Shown: in pieces, positions 36,610-44,493 of the stretch
Layout of the letters: every line of letters starts with the position of its first letter
Position numbering within the stretch: the first letter of the stretch is position 1
Assembly: GCF_004403395.1 (NCBI RefSeq)
Contig: NZ_SOGN01000049.1
Span: 62,001-126,000 of the forward strand
Origin: Cryobacterium cheniae
Lineage (GTDB): Bacteria > Actinomycetota > Actinomycetes > Actinomycetales > Microbacteriaceae
Direction: 5' to 3'
Length of the DNA: 64,000 nt
Program-made: the position numbers and the translations under genes
The notes under the pieces: generated by a model
Database searches by the model: none
What the model saw: the letters and a program-made list of their open reading frames with translations, nothing else
Told to the model about the DNA's origin: nothing

Positions 36610-37506
36610 CTACCAGCCGCGCTCGGAGAGGCGGTGCGGCGCCGCCAGGTCGGACACGTTGATGCCGACCATGGCCTCGCCGAGCCCACGGGAGACCGAT
36701 GCGATCACGCTGGGGTCGTCGTAGAACGTGACGGCCTTGACGATCGCGTTCGCGCGCGCCTGCGGGTTGCCCGACTTGAAGATGCCGGAGCCGACGAACA
36801 CGCCGTCAGCGCCCATCTGCATCATCAGGGCGGCGTCGGCAGGGGTGGCGACGCCGCCGGCGACGAACAGGACGACGGGGAGCTTGCCGGTGGCTGCGAT
36901 CTCCGCGACGAGTTCGTACGGTGCCTGCAGTTCCTTCGCGGCGACGTACAGTTCGTCCTTGCTCAGGCCGGCCAGTCGTGCAACCTCGCCCTTGATGGTG
37001 CGGATGTGCTTCATGGCCTCGGAGACGTCGCCGGTACCGGCCTCGCCCTTGGACCGGATCATGGCCGCGCCCTCGGTGATGCGGCGGAGCGCCTCACCAA
37101 GGTTGGTGGCACCACAGACGAACGGAACCGTGAAGTTCCACTTGTCGATGTGGTTGACGTAGTCGGCGGGGCTGAGCACCTCGGACTCGTCGATGTAGTC
37201 GACGTTCAGGGCCTGCAGGATCTGCGCTTCGACGAAGTGGCCGATGCGGGCCTTGGCCATCACCGGGATGGAGACCTCGGCGATGATGCTGTCGATCAGG
37301 TCGGGGTCGCTCATGCGGGCGACACCGCCCTGAGAACGGATGTCAGCGGGAACCCGCTCGAGGGCCATGACGGCGACAGCACCGGCGTCCTCGGCGATGC
37401 GAGCCTGCTCGGCGTTGACGACGTCCATGATGACGCCGCCCTTCATCATGTCGGCGAGTCCACGCTTGACGCGGCTCGAACCAAAGGCGGAAGTGGTTTC
37501 AGTCAT
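36610..37506 (-). CDS. pdxS: Pyridoxal 5'-phosphate synthase lyase subunit
   Basis: PdxS makes pyridoxal phosphate from ribose 5-phosphate, glyceraldehyde 3-phosphate and ammonia. The 298-residue TIM barrel has [22 protein letters not shown], the Schiff-base Lys in [15 protein letters not shown], and [31 protein letters not shown]. The ATG lies 7 nt after a perfect TAGAAT -10 box and has no Shine-Dalgarno, so it appears leaderless. This transcript is separate from thrS-HIT upstream. Confidence 0.98.
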   Translation of the reverse strand: MTETTSAFGSSRVKRGLADMMKGGVIMDVVNAEQARIAEDAGAVAVMALERVPADIRSQGGVARMSDPDLIDSIIAEVSIPVMAKARIGHFVEAQILQALNVDYIDESEVLSPADYVNHIDKWNFTVPFVCGATNLGEALRRITEGAAMIRSKGEAGTGDVSEAMKHIRTIKGEVARLAGLSKDELYVAAKELQAPYELVAEIAATGKLPVVLFVAGGVATPADAALMMQMGADGVFVGSGIFKSGNPQARANAIVKAVTFYDDPSVIASVSRGLGEAMVGINVSDLAAPHRLSERGW

Positions 37507-37513
37507 AGCTTTG

Positions 37514-37519
37514 ATTCTA
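37514..37519 (-). promoter_or_regulatory. -10 box for leaderless pdxST
   Basis: TAGAAT followed by the 7 nt CAAAGCT and ATG. The expected transcription start is at or within 1 nt of the start codon. No consensus -35 was found. Confidence 0.65.
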
Positions 37520-37576
37520 TTCCTTGCGTGTTGTCGGTTCCGCCCGGCGGGTGCCTGCGCGGAGGGGTAGGTGAGG

Positions 37577-38140
37577 CTAGCTCTGGTCCGTCGGCCAGCC
37601 GCCTGCGACTTCGCGCCGCACATCGCCCAGAAGGCGGGGAATCGCCTTCGTTCCGGCGATGATCGGGAAGAAGTTCGAGTCGAGTGCCCAGCGGGGAACG
37701 ATGTGTTGGTGCAGGTGCCCGGCGATGCCCGCGCCGGCGATGCGGCCCTGATTCATGCCGATGTTGAAGCCGTCACAGTGCGACACCGCCTTGAGCACGC
37801 GCATGGCCACCTGGGTGAGACTGCCGATCTCGGCGATCTCCTCCGGGCTGGCCTCGTCGTACGTCGCGATGTGGCGGTACGGGCAGACCAGCAGATGCCC
37901 GCTGTTGTAGGGGAACAGGTTTAGCAACACGTAGGCGTGCTTGCCGCGGGCCACGATCAGCGCCTTCTCGTCGGTCATGCCGGGAGCCAGGCAGAAGGGG
38001 CAATCGTCCGGGTGCGGCTGCTGACCATCCTGAATGTAGACCATGCGGTGCGGGGTCCAGAGGCGTTGGAAGGCATCCGGAACCGCGGCGAACTCCGATG
38101 ACTGCTCGAGTCCCTCGAACTCGTCACTGTGCTGGTCCAT
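37577..38140 (-). CDS. HIT-family AP4A phosphorylase-like protein (Rv2613c-like)
   Basis: The 187-residue protein has the HIT motif [11 protein letters not shown] (His142, His144, His146), a CPFC pair (Cys47, Cys50), and [22 protein letters not shown]. Rv2613c of M. tuberculosis, which has this size and follows thrS, is an AP4A phosphorylase, so breakdown of diadenosine tetraphosphate is likely. It starts 1 nt after thrS and is probably co-transcribed with it. AP4A is a by-product of tRNA synthetases, which fits the pairing. Confidence 0.9.
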   Translation of the reverse strand: MDQHSDEFEGLEQSSEFAAVPDAFQRLWTPHRMVYIQDGQQPHPDDCPFCLAPGMTDEKALIVARGKHAYVLLNLFPYNSGHLLVCPYRHIATYDEASPEEIAEIGSLTQVAMRVLKAVSHCDGFNIGMNQGRIAGAGIAGHLHQHIVPRWALDSNFFPIIAGTKAIPRLLGDVRREVAGGWPTDQS

Positions 38141-38141
38141 G

Positions 38142-40109
38142 TCAGGCCTGGCCCGTAGTTGTGACCTGGGCGCGGGTCTCGATCGCGGCGATGATGCGCG
38201 CGATGGCCTCGTCGGCCGGCACGCCGTTGTCCTGGGTGCCGTCGCGGAACCGGAAGCTCACGGCACCGTTATCGCGGTCATCCTCGCCGACGATCAGCTG
38301 GAAGGGAACCTTCGCCTTGGTGTGGTTGCGGATCTTCTTCTGCATGCGATCGTCGGAGTGGTCGACCTCGGCGCGCACGCCCGCGGCTTTGAGGCGGCCG
38401 ACGATCTCGTCCAGGTACGGGCCGTACTGCTCGGACACCGGGATGCCGACGACCTGAACCGGGGACAGCCACACTGGGAAGGCCCCGGCATAGTGCTCGG
38501 TGAGCACCGCGAAGAAGCGCTCGATCGACCCGAACAGGGCCCGGTGGATCATCACCGGACGTTGACGGGAGCCGTCGGGAGCCGTGTATTCGAGGTCGAA
38601 CCGCTCCGGCAGATTGAAGTCGAGCTGGATCGTGGACATCTGCCAGGTGCGGCCGATCGCGTCGCGGGCCTGAACGGAGATCTTCGGACCGTAGAACGCG
38701 GCGCCGCCCGGGTCGGCCACGAGATCGAGGCCGGATGCTTCGGCAACCTCGCGCAGGGTGTCGGTCGCTTCCGCCCACGCCTCCGCGGTGCCGACGAACT
38801 TCTTCGGGTCCTTCGTAGAGAGTTCGAGGTAGTAGTCCTCGAGGCCGTAGTCGGCGAGCAGCTTGAGCACGAAGTTGAGGGTGCTGGTGAGCTCCTCCTT
38901 CATGCCTTCGCGGGTGGTGTAGATGTGCGCGTCGTCCTGCGTCATTCCGCGCACGCGGGTGAGGCCGTGCACGACACCGGACTTCTCATAGCGGTAGACC
39001 GAGCCGAACTCGAACAGCCGCATGGGCAGGTCGCGGTAGCTGCGTCCGCTGGAACGGAAAATCAGGTTGTGGAACGGGCAGTTCATCGGCTTGAGGTAGT
39101 AGTCGACGCCCTGGCGGGTCATATGGCCGTCGGCGTCGTACTCAGCGTCCAGTTTCATCGGCGGGAACATGCCGTCGGCGTACCAGTCGAGGTGCCCGGA
39201 CGTCTCGAAAAGGTTCGACTTGGTGATGTGCGGCGTGTAGACGAAATCGTAGCCGGCCTCGGTGTGGCGCTTGCGGGAGTAGTTCTCCATCTCCTGCCTG
39301 ATGATGCCGCCCCGGGGATGGAAGACGGGGAGGCCCGAGCCGATCTCCTCGGGGAAGCTGAAGAGGTCCAGCTCGGCGCCGAGCTTGCGGTGGTCGCGCT
39401 TGGCGGCCTCTTCCTGGCGGGCCTGGTACGCGCGCAATTCGTCCTTGGTGGGCCAGGCGGTGCCGTAGATGCGCTGCAATTGCGGGTTCTTCTCGGACCC
39501 GCGCCAGTAGGCGGCGGCCAGGCGGGTCAGGGAATACCCGTTGCCGATCATGCGGGTGTTCGGCAGGTGCGGGCCGCGGCAGAGGTCTTTCCAGACCGTC
39601 TCCCCCGTCTTCGGGTCAACATTGTCGTAGATGGTGAGCTCGGCGCCGCCGACCTCGACCGACTCGTTGTCGGCGGTCTCCGCGGCCCCGCCCTTGAGCC
39701 CGATCAGTTCGAGCTTGTACGGTTCGGCCGCGAGTTCTTCCCTGGCCTGGTCGTCGGTGACGACGCGGCGCACGAACCGCTGACCCTGACGGATGATGCG
39801 GTCCATGGCCTTCTCGAGAGACTTGATGTCCTCGGGGGTGAACGCCTCTTCGACGTCGAAGTCGTAGTAGAAACCGTCGGTGACGGGCGGGCCGATGCCC
39901 AGGCGAGCGGACGGGTTCACGGTCTGCACGGCCTGCGCAAGCACGTGCGCGGCCGAGTGGCGCAGAATGCTGAGGCCGTCGGGCGAGCCGATGGTCACCG
40001 GTTCGACGACATCCGTGGGAGTCACCGTCGTGGCGAGATCCTTGAGCTCGCCGTTGACGCGCATTGCGACAACGGACCGGTCGGTGAAAAGCTCAAAGCC
40101 GTCAGCCAC
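38142..40109 (-). CDS. thrS: Threonyl-tRNA synthetase
   Basis: The 655-residue protein has the TGS domain (short N-terminal form), the editing-related HxxxH segment [13 protein letters not shown], the catalytic core with zinc site [26 protein letters not shown] and motif 3 [14 protein letters not shown], then the anticodon-binding domain. It begins with GTG behind GAGGAG. A TAAAGT -10 box lies at 40145-40150. No T-box was seen in the short leader. Confidence 0.98.
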   Translation of the reverse strand: MADGFELFTDRSVVAMRVNGELKDLATTVTPTDVVEPVTIGSPDGLSILRHSAAHVLAQAVQTVNPSARLGIGPPVTDGFYYDFDVEEAFTPEDIKSLEKAMDRIIRQGQRFVRRVVTDDQAREELAAEPYKLELIGLKGGAAETADNESVEVGGAELTIYDNVDPKTGETVWKDLCRGPHLPNTRMIGNGYSLTRLAAAYWRGSEKNPQLQRIYGTAWPTKDELRAYQARQEEAAKRDHRKLGAELDLFSFPEEIGSGLPVFHPRGGIIRQEMENYSRKRHTEAGYDFVYTPHITKSNLFETSGHLDWYADGMFPPMKLDAEYDADGHMTRQGVDYYLKPMNCPFHNLIFRSSGRSYRDLPMRLFEFGSVYRYEKSGVVHGLTRVRGMTQDDAHIYTTREGMKEELTSTLNFVLKLLADYGLEDYYLELSTKDPKKFVGTAEAWAEATDTLREVAEASGLDLVADPGGAAFYGPKISVQARDAIGRTWQMSTIQLDFNLPERFDLEYTAPDGSRQRPVMIHRALFGSIERFFAVLTEHYAGAFPVWLSPVQVVGIPVSEQYGPYLDEIVGRLKAAGVRAEVDHSDDRMQKKIRNHTKAKVPFQLIVGEDDRDNGAVSFRFRDGTQDNGVPADEAIARIIAAIETRAQVTTTGQA

Positions 40110-40191
40110 GTGTATTACTCCTCAGTATTGGTCGAACCCCCTCAACTTTAGCGGCGCGCCTCGACCCAGACGGGCACGGCCATTCTGGGCA

Positions 40192-40221
40192 AAGAAAAAA
40201 CCCCCGATTTACCGGGGGTTT
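40192..40221 (-). terminator. Terminator of the first tRNA operon copy
   Basis: On the minus strand AAACCCCCG pairs with CGGGGGTTT around a 6-nt loop and runs into TTTTTTCTTT. It follows tRNA-Val(GAC) at 40227. Confidence 0.92.
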
Positions 40222-40226
40222 GTCTG

Positions 40227-40298
40227 TGGGCGATACTGGGATCGAACCAGTGACCTCTTCCGTGTCAGGGAAGCGCGCTACCGCTGCGCCAATCGCCC
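40227..40298 (-). tRNA. tRNA-Val (GAC), copy A
   Basis: The 72-nt cloverleaf has the anticodon loop CTGACAC, anticodon GAC, reading GUC. The acceptor GGGCGAT pairs with ATCGCCC and A73. CCA is not encoded. It is identical to the copy at 40704-40775. Confidence 0.96.
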
Positions 40299-40323
40299 AT
40301 TTTCCAGAATGACTTTCCAGAAG

Positions 40324-40397
40324 TGGAGGTGGATACGGGATTCGAACCCGTGTATACGGCTTTGCAGGCCGCTGCCTCGCCTCTCGGCCAACCCACC
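40324..40397 (-). tRNA. tRNA-Cys (GCA), copy A
   Basis: The anticodon loop is CTGCAAA, anticodon GCA. U73, the usual Cys discriminator, is followed by an encoded CCA. It differs from the second copy by one base in the variable loop (A here, C in copy B, on the tRNA strand). Confidence 0.96.
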
Positions 40398-40446
40398 ACT
40401 TGGGATTCGTACCAAAAAGAACCGGCCTCACGGCCGATTCCATTCG

Positions 40447-40518
40447 AGCGGATGACGAGATTCGAACTCGCGACCCTCACCTTGGCAAGGTGATGCGCTA
40501 CCACTGCGCCACATCCGC
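40447..40518 (-). tRNA. tRNA-Gly (GCC), copy A
   Basis: The anticodon loop is TTGCCAA, anticodon GCC. The acceptor stem is GCGGATG-type with U73. CCA is not encoded. It is the first gene of its operon and identical to the copy at 40924-40995. Confidence 0.96.
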
Positions 40519-40547
40519 ACTTGTCAACGTTTCCGCTGACTTGAAAG

Positions 40548-40553
40548 ACTCTA
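40548..40553 (-). promoter_or_regulatory. -10 box of tRNA operon copy A
   Basis: TAGAGT (minus strand), 30 nt before tRNA-Gly. The surrounding GGCTAGAGTCTT context is shared with copy B, but here no good -35 hexamer lies 17-18 nt upstream, so copy A may have a weaker promoter. Confidence 0.6.
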
Positions 40554-40652
40554 GCCGATTCCGACCGACCCCGCCGCACCCTCCCCGGCGATTCATCGCG
40601 GCGAGACCGAGGAGGGCCCGACTTCACCGGGATTTCGGGCCAGTCGCGGGGA

Positions 40653-40682
40653 AAGAAAAAACCCCCGAGTTACCGGGGGTTT
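40653..40682 (-). terminator. Terminator of the second tRNA operon copy
   Basis: AAACCCCCG-loop-CGGGGGTTT with a following TTTTTTCTTT on the minus strand. It is nearly identical to the terminator at 40192-40221 but lies 16 nt further from tRNA-Val. Confidence 0.92.
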
Positions 40683-40703
40683 ATCTGTCTCGCACAAGAA
40701 CTG

Positions 40704-40775
40704 TGGGCGATACTGGGATCGAACCAGTGACCTCTTCCGTGTCAGGGAAGCGCGCTACCGCTGCGCCAATCGCCC
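40704..40775 (-). tRNA. tRNA-Val (GAC), copy B
   Basis: Identical to the copy at 40227-40298, anticodon GAC. It is the last tRNA of the upstream operon. Confidence 0.96.
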
Positions 40776-40800
40776 ATTTTCCAGAATGACTTTCCAGAAG

Positions 40801-40874
40801 TGGAGGTGGATACGGGATTCGAACCCGTGTAGACGGCTTTGCAGGCCGCTGCCTCGCCTCTCGGCCAACCCACC
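40801..40874 (-). tRNA. tRNA-Cys (GCA), copy B
   Basis: Anticodon GCA, U73 and encoded CCA. One variable-loop base differs from copy A. Confidence 0.96.
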
Positions 40875-40923
40875 ACTTGGGATTCGTACCAAAAAGAACC
40901 GGCCTCACGGCCGATCCCATTCG

Positions 40924-40995
40924 AGCGGATGACGAGATTCGAACTCGCGACCCTCACCTTGGCAAGGTGATGCGCTACCACTGCGCCACATCCGC
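40924..40995 (-). tRNA. tRNA-Gly (GCC), copy B
   Basis: Anticodon GCC; identical to copy A. It lies 29 nt after a good promoter. Confidence 0.96.
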
Positions 40996-41023
40996 AACTG
41001 CCCGCATTTCTGCGCGCTTGAAG

Positions 41024-41053
41024 ACTCTAGCCGATACTCCGGTTCATATTCAA
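41024..41053 (-). promoter_or_regulatory. Promoter of tRNA operon copy B
   Basis: On the minus strand TTGAAT (41048-41053) and TAGAGT (41024-41029) are separated by 18 bp, a good -35/-10 pair for a housekeeping sigma factor. Confidence 0.75.
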
Positions 41054-41112
41054 ACCGAGCCTCCCCGGCGTGTTGCGGCCCCCTCGATGTGCGCCTTCCG
41101 CCCGGTCTGGGC

Positions 41113-41118
41113 TAGTAT
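41113..41118 (+). promoter_or_regulatory. -10 box for tRNA-Val (CAC)
   Basis: TAGTAT lies 29 nt before the tRNA and fits TANNNT. A matching -35 is not obvious. It is divergent from the promoter at 41024-41053. Confidence 0.55.
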
Positions 41119-41147
41119 CGGAACTCGCGGTTGTAGATGAACCGCCG

Positions 41148-41220
41148 GGGCGATTGGCGCAGTTGGTAGCGCGCTTCCTTCACACGGAAGAGGTCATCGG
41201 TTCGAGTCCGGTATCGCCCA
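41148..41220 (+). tRNA. tRNA-Val (CAC)
   Basis: The 73-nt tRNA has anticodon loop TTCACAC, anticodon CAC, reading GUG. The acceptor GGGCGAT pairs with ATCGCCC, with A73 and no encoded CCA in frame. Its body closely resembles the Val(GAC) tRNAs on the opposite strand, pointing to a common origin of the two isoacceptors. Confidence 0.96.
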
Positions 41221-41228
41221 CACACAGG

Positions 41229-41254
41229 AAAAGCCCCGGAAATCCGGGGCTTTT
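41229..41254 (+). terminator. Terminator after tRNA-Val (CAC)
   Basis: AAAAGCCCCGG and CCGGGGCTTTT form an 11-bp stem with a short AAAT-type loop, followed by TTTTC. It can also act on the minus strand for the small membrane gene that ends at 41298. Confidence 0.85.
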
Positions 41255-41297
41255 CTCGTTTGACGGTGCGGGTCGAAGTCGACTGGCCGCAGCCCGA

Positions 41298-41459
41298 TCA
41301 GGTCCGTTTTCCGGACATCATCCGGACCAGCCAGACGATCACGGCGATGACGACGAGCACGATGCCTACCCAGATCAGGAAGTTGAGCGACTCGACGAAT
41401 CCTCCGGTGAGGAGAAGAGCGACGGCGATGATTGCGATGACGATGAGGAGGATGTTCAT
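41298..41459 (-). CDS. Small hydrophobic membrane protein
   Basis: The 53-residue protein consists of two hydrophobic helices (about residues 2-17, NILLIVIAIIAVALLL, and 26-46, FLIWVGIVLVVIAVIVWL) joined by TGGFVESLN and ending in MMSGKRT. AGGGGAG lies 8 nt before the ATG. Many actinobacteria encode such a small hydrophobic protein next to CsbD-like genes. Function is unknown. Confidence 0.8.
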   Translation of the reverse strand: MNILLIVIAIIAVALLLTGGFVESLNFLIWVGIVLVVIAVIVWLVRMMSGKRT

Positions 41460-41531
41460 GATTCTCCCCTGCCTTTCTTTGGTTGTTGGTTCGCTTGACG
41501 GTTCGATTGTCGGTCGCTGAAACCGGCTCGG

Positions 41532-41705
41532 TCAGTCTGTGAGCGCATCCTTCACGTTCTCACCGGCCTGCTTGAGGTTCGCCTTGGTCTGATCGGCCTT
41601 TCCTTCAGCCTCGAGACGCTCGTTGTCGGTCATCTTGCCGACGGACTCCTTGGCCTTTCCGACGGCCTCCTCGGTGGCGTTCTTGATCTTGTCCGAAGCA
41701 CTCAT
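41532..41705 (-). CDS. CsbD-like (YjbJ family) stress protein
   Basis: The 57-residue protein begins MSASDKIKNATEEAVGKAKE and has EAEGKADQTKANLKQAGE, the CsbD-like pattern. CsbD is a general-stress protein in Bacillus; its molecular role is unknown. AAAGGA precedes the ATG. It lies 72 nt upstream of the small hydrophobic protein on the same strand, so the two may be co-expressed under envelope or desiccation stress (inference). Confidence 0.9.
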   Translation of the reverse strand: MSASDKIKNATEEAVGKAKESVGKMTDNERLEAEGKADQTKANLKQAGENVKDALTD

Positions 41706-41770
41706 AGAAACGGTCCTTTCACTGGTAGCCGGTATCTGCGGTCAGTATATGGCTCCCGGTCGGTCTCATC

Positions 41771-41776
41771 TAGGCT
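41771..41776 (+). promoter_or_regulatory. -10 box for the leaderless M50 peptidase gene
   Basis: TAGGCT, then GACAACC (7 nt), then ATG. There is no ribosome site. Confidence 0.55.
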
Positions 41777-41783
41777 GACAACC

Positions 41784-42494
41784 ATGGACGGGCTGAGCGA
41801 AATCTGGGGGCAGCTCTCCGCCCGCAACGAACCTCTGCCCGCGGTCACCGCCTGGCTGACCATCGTGGCCGCCGCCGTGCTCGTGCTGGTGCCGGCCCTG
41901 TGGCGGGTCAGCCGCCACGTCATCACGATCGCGCACGAGGGTGGCCATGCCGTGGTGGCGACGTTCAGCGGCCGGCGGCTCGGTGGCATCCGGTTGCACT
42001 CGGATACCTCCGGGCTGACCGTGAGCAGCGGGCGCCCGCGCGGACTCGGCATGGTCCTGACCCTGCTGGCCGGCTACACGGCTCCTGCCCTGCTGGGGCT
42101 GGGCGCCGCACGGATGCTCAGTCTCGGGTACGACATCGGCCTGCTGTGGCTGCTGCTGGCGGCCCTGGCGCTGCTGCTGGTGCAGATCCGCAACTGGTTC
42201 GGGCTCTGGTCCGTGCTCGTCACCGCGGGCCTGGTCTTCGGCATCACCTGGTTCGGCACCCCCCCGGTGCAGAGCGTCTTCGTCCTGCTGATCACCGCGT
42301 TTTTGCTGCTCGGAGCGGTGCGCACCGTGGTCGAACTGCAGCGGTCCCGGTCACGGAGCCGTGGCACCACTTCCGACGCCGATCAGCTGGCCCGTCTGAC
42401 CCACATCCCGGGCGTGGTCTGGGTGACCGTGTTCTTCGTCGCGACGATTGCGTGCGCGGGGCTCGCGGGACGGTTCCTCGGCCTGCTCGCCTGA
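41784..42494 (+). CDS. M50-family (site-2-protease-like) membrane metallopeptidase
   Basis: The 236-residue protein has about six membrane helices. The zinc motif HEGGH (His51, Glu52, His55) lies at the end of helix 2 (VITIAHEGGHAVVATFSGR), and AGYTAPALLGLGAA is a conserved M50B-like segment. Members of this short actinobacterial family lack PDZ domains, and their substrates are unknown. Intramembrane proteolysis is inferred from the motif. The gene appears monocistronic and leaderless. Confidence 0.88.
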   Translation: MDGLSEIWGQLSARNEPLPAVTAWLTIVAAAVLVLVPALWRVSRHVITIAHEGGHAVVATFSGRRLGGIRLHSDTSGLTVSSGRPRGLGMVLTLLAGYTAPALLGLGAARMLSLGYDIGLLWLLLAALALLLVQIRNWFGLWSVLVTAGLVFGITWFGTPPVQSVFVLLITAFLLLGAVRTVVELQRSRSRSRGTTSDADQLARLTHIPGVVWVTVFFVATIACAGLAGRFLGLLA

Positions 42495-42663
42495 CGGAGC
42501 CCTACCCGCTCGTAGGCGGGGCGATCCTCCGAACTGCCCGTGTCGCCTCTTGACGCGCTGATGGAATCGGATGAAGGAGTCCCACGATTGCTGTCAGATC
42601 CTGCAACACGGCACGCCGAAGGGCCGCGGATCCGGTGGGAAGGGTGAGGGTGACGTCGTCCAC

Positions 42664-43359
42664 TCAGTGAGCCTGCACCTGGATTTGGACCTGAACGAGT
42701 GTTTGCGGAGAGAGCTGGTCCGTCCAGGTGCCGGTCAATACGGCTGTTGGCGCGTGGTCGTCGAAAGCGGCGGGCCGACTCGATCCCCGGCTCTGGGAGT
42801 CACGCCGGGTGAGCAGCCGCTCCACGACCAGTCGGAGGGTGCCCGATTCCACAACCGTCGTGCCACGATCGTGCCGGGTGGACACCGGGCCGGCCGAAGA
42901 CAGCGAGGGCAAGGGTGTGTCACTCTTCCCGCTTCCGACGACGACTGCCGTCGACTCACGGAGGACCCGCTCTCCGTCGATGTCGATGTACTGATCGGCC
43001 TGGCGCCCACCCGTGAGCGCGGCCGTGGCGACAGCCGTCAGATACGCGGGGTCTCCGGTAGCGTCGTACACCCACCGCCGGCCCAGCACTGAATGCTGCA
43101 TCGTACCGATGAGCCAGGCCTCACCGTCCACGAGCGGTGCGCCACGGTAGGTCAGCGGTATCTGCAGAACGGGGCCGTCGCCAACCGTGACCAGTATGGT
43201 TTCGATTCCGACCTCGCCATCAGGGTCGTCGAAGCGGAACGAGCCAACGCTCGTGAAGCTCGCGCCGTCGCTGCCTTCACACCACGGCTGGGTCGGCGCC
43301 CACGCCTCGATGAGTTCGATCTTCGACGGCCGCAGCTCGGCCTGATAGAGGAGTGCCAT
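42664..43359 (-). CDS. Stand-alone maltokinase N-terminal-cap-like protein (CG0192 family)
   Basis: The 231-residue protein begins MALLYQAELRPSKIELIEAW and has SFRFDDPDGEVGIETILV and YRGAPLVDGEAWLIGTMQHSVLGRRWVYDATGDPAYL. This matches the Mak_N_cap domain family, which in maltokinases caps the kinase; here no kinase domain follows. Stand-alone members are known in actinobacteria, with unknown role. A TAGAAT -10 box lies 7 nt before the ATG and there is no Shine-Dalgarno. No trehalose or maltose genes are nearby. Confidence 0.82.
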   Translation of the reverse strand: MALLYQAELRPSKIELIEAWAPTQPWCEGSDGASFTSVGSFRFDDPDGEVGIETILVTVGDGPVLQIPLTYRGAPLVDGEAWLIGTMQHSVLGRRWVYDATGDPAYLTAVATAALTGGRQADQYIDIDGERVLRESTAVVVGSGKSDTPLPSLSSAGPVSTRHDRGTTVVESGTLRLVVERLLTRRDSQSRGSSRPAAFDDHAPTAVLTGTWTDQLSPQTLVQVQIQVQAH

Positions 43360-43366
43360 ACCGCAG

Positions 43367-43372
43367 ATTCTA
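43367..43372 (-). promoter_or_regulatory. -10 box for the leaderless Mak_N_cap gene
   Basis: TAGAAT, then CTGCGGT (7 nt), then ATG: the same layout as pdxS. Confidence 0.6.
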
Positions 43373-43913
43373 GGGGGGCAGCACTCCCCCTGCCCGCATC
43401 CCGCGCGTCAGGAGACGGACTCGCCGCTGCAAGGGACTTGCCGCTGCGCCAGGCGTTCAGGCAGCCGACGAGGGCCAGGGAGGCCAGCAGAACGCCGACC
43501 ATGCCCGAGGCGAAAAGACCGTGCGTGGCGAGCAGTCCCCACAGCGTCTCGCTGGCCGCGGCGACGGCATCCGGACGCCGGCGCTGAACGGGGTCGGGGT
43601 GCCTGGTCCGGCTGATGCCACCCGGGCCCGGTGGGAGTTTCCCGCCTGACGGTTGACGGGCCTGCCGGTGCTTCGGCTCAGGACGCGACGTTCTCGGTCG
43701 CGCCGGGCACGGCACCCGGGACCGGCTTTCGGCGGCTCAGCTTGTCCAGCGCACGGAATCCACGGACGATGGGCGTGCGTGATACCGAGACATCCACGGT
43801 TCGACCCGAAGGCACCTCGGAAATTGATTGTGCTTGCACGCTTCTTTGTCCGCAGCGGATGTGGCCGGTCCCCAATGCGAGAATCAGAATATGACCTCCA
43901 CCGATCGCCGCTC
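43373..43913. other. 541-nt stretch without a convincing gene; possible gene remnants
   Basis: On the minus strand a frame running to about 43400 encodes a hydrophobic segment (GLFASGMVGVLLASLALVGCLNAW, around 43430-43510) preceded by ETLWGLLATH, but it has no good start and runs into the Mak_N_cap gene in another frame. A separate minus frame at 43678-43875 encodes a 65-residue peptide ending RKPVPGAVPGATENVAS. Neither has a ribosome site or recognised family. They may be decayed genes or chance ORFs. Confidence 0.4.
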
Positions 43914-44336
43914 ATGACGTCCTGGTTGGAAGTCGTGCTGGGCATGCTGGGCGGTTTGGTGGTGTTGTGGTTGGCCCTGGTTCTTGTCCTCTGGCTGGAA
44001 CAGAGGCGGCACCCTGGCGGTTTTTCGCTCCCTGACCTTCTGCGCCTCGCGCCTGATGTCGCACGGCTGCTCAACCGTCTCTCGGGCGATCGCAAAGTGT
44101 CGTTTGGTGTTCGAATCTGGCTTGCCGTTCTTTTGGTCTACTTGCTGTCGCCGATTGACCTAATTCCGGACTTCATCCCGGTTCTCGGCTACGCCGACGA
44201 CGCAATCGTGGTCGCAATCGCTCTGCGCTTCGCGACTCGCCGGGCGGGTCGTGAAGCGGTCCAACGACATTGGCCAGGAACTCCCGAAGGCCTATCAGCC
44301 GTACTCCGGCTGGCTGGTTTGAAATCAACCACCTAG
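43914..44336 (+). CDS. YkvA-family (DUF1232) membrane protein
   Basis: The 140-residue protein has an N-terminal helix (VVLGMLGGLVVLWLALVLVLWLE) and the DUF1232 core VRIWLAVLLVYLLSPIDLIPDFIPVLGYADDAIVVAIALRFATRR, a strong YkvA match. Function is unknown. ATG at 43914 begins right before the helix; an in-frame ATG at 43875 would add 13 residues. Neither has a good ribosome site. Local GC is a little lower than its neighbours. Confidence 0.88.
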   Translation: MTSWLEVVLGMLGGLVVLWLALVLVLWLEQRRHPGGFSLPDLLRLAPDVARLLNRLSGDRKVSFGVRIWLAVLLVYLLSPIDLIPDFIPVLGYADDAIVVAIALRFATRRAGREAVQRHWPGTPEGLSAVLRLAGLKSTT

Positions 44337-44481
44337 GCCGTGTGTCTTCTCGATAATGCGACCGAACGTTGGAACGTGTCTCAAGGTCGGGACACACTGC
44401 TGCGAAAGTTCTGACATCCGGAAGATATCGATAGTCGGGCCGTTCGCTCGACATCCCTGCGTGCGTACCGCGTGCGGCCCT

Positions 44482-44487
44482 TAGGTT
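44482..44487 (+). promoter_or_regulatory. -10 box for the leaderless phosphotransferase-like gene
   Basis: TAGGTT, then GGACTA (6 nt), then ATG. Confidence 0.6.
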
Positions 44488-44493
44488 GGACTA

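Larger units (their letters stand above)
40224..40519. repeat. Tandem copy A of the tRNA Gly-Cys-Val unit
   Basis: This 296-bp stretch matches 40701-40996 at a constant offset of 477 bp with only two mismatches seen (40355 T versus 40832 G, in the tRNA-Cys variable loop; 40439 T versus 40916 C, in the spacer). Spacers between the tRNAs are conserved as well as the tRNAs, so this is a duplicated segment, not convergent tRNA sequence. Confidence 0.93.
40701..40996. repeat. Tandem copy B of the tRNA Gly-Cys-Val unit
   Basis: Second copy of the segment at 40224-40519; two mismatches in 296 bp. It has the stronger promoter of the two copies. Confidence 0.93.

Noticed and set aside
40110-40160. 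T-box riboswitch before thrS
   Set aside because: The leader from the likely -10 box is only about 30 nt and contains no specifier stem or T-box sequence.
43152-43715. 187-codon minus-strand ORF as an intact gene
   Set aside because: Its last third overlaps the well-supported Mak_N_cap gene in another frame, its first third is arginine/proline-rich shadow sequence, and it has no usable start. Only the hydrophobic middle is noted as a possible remnant.
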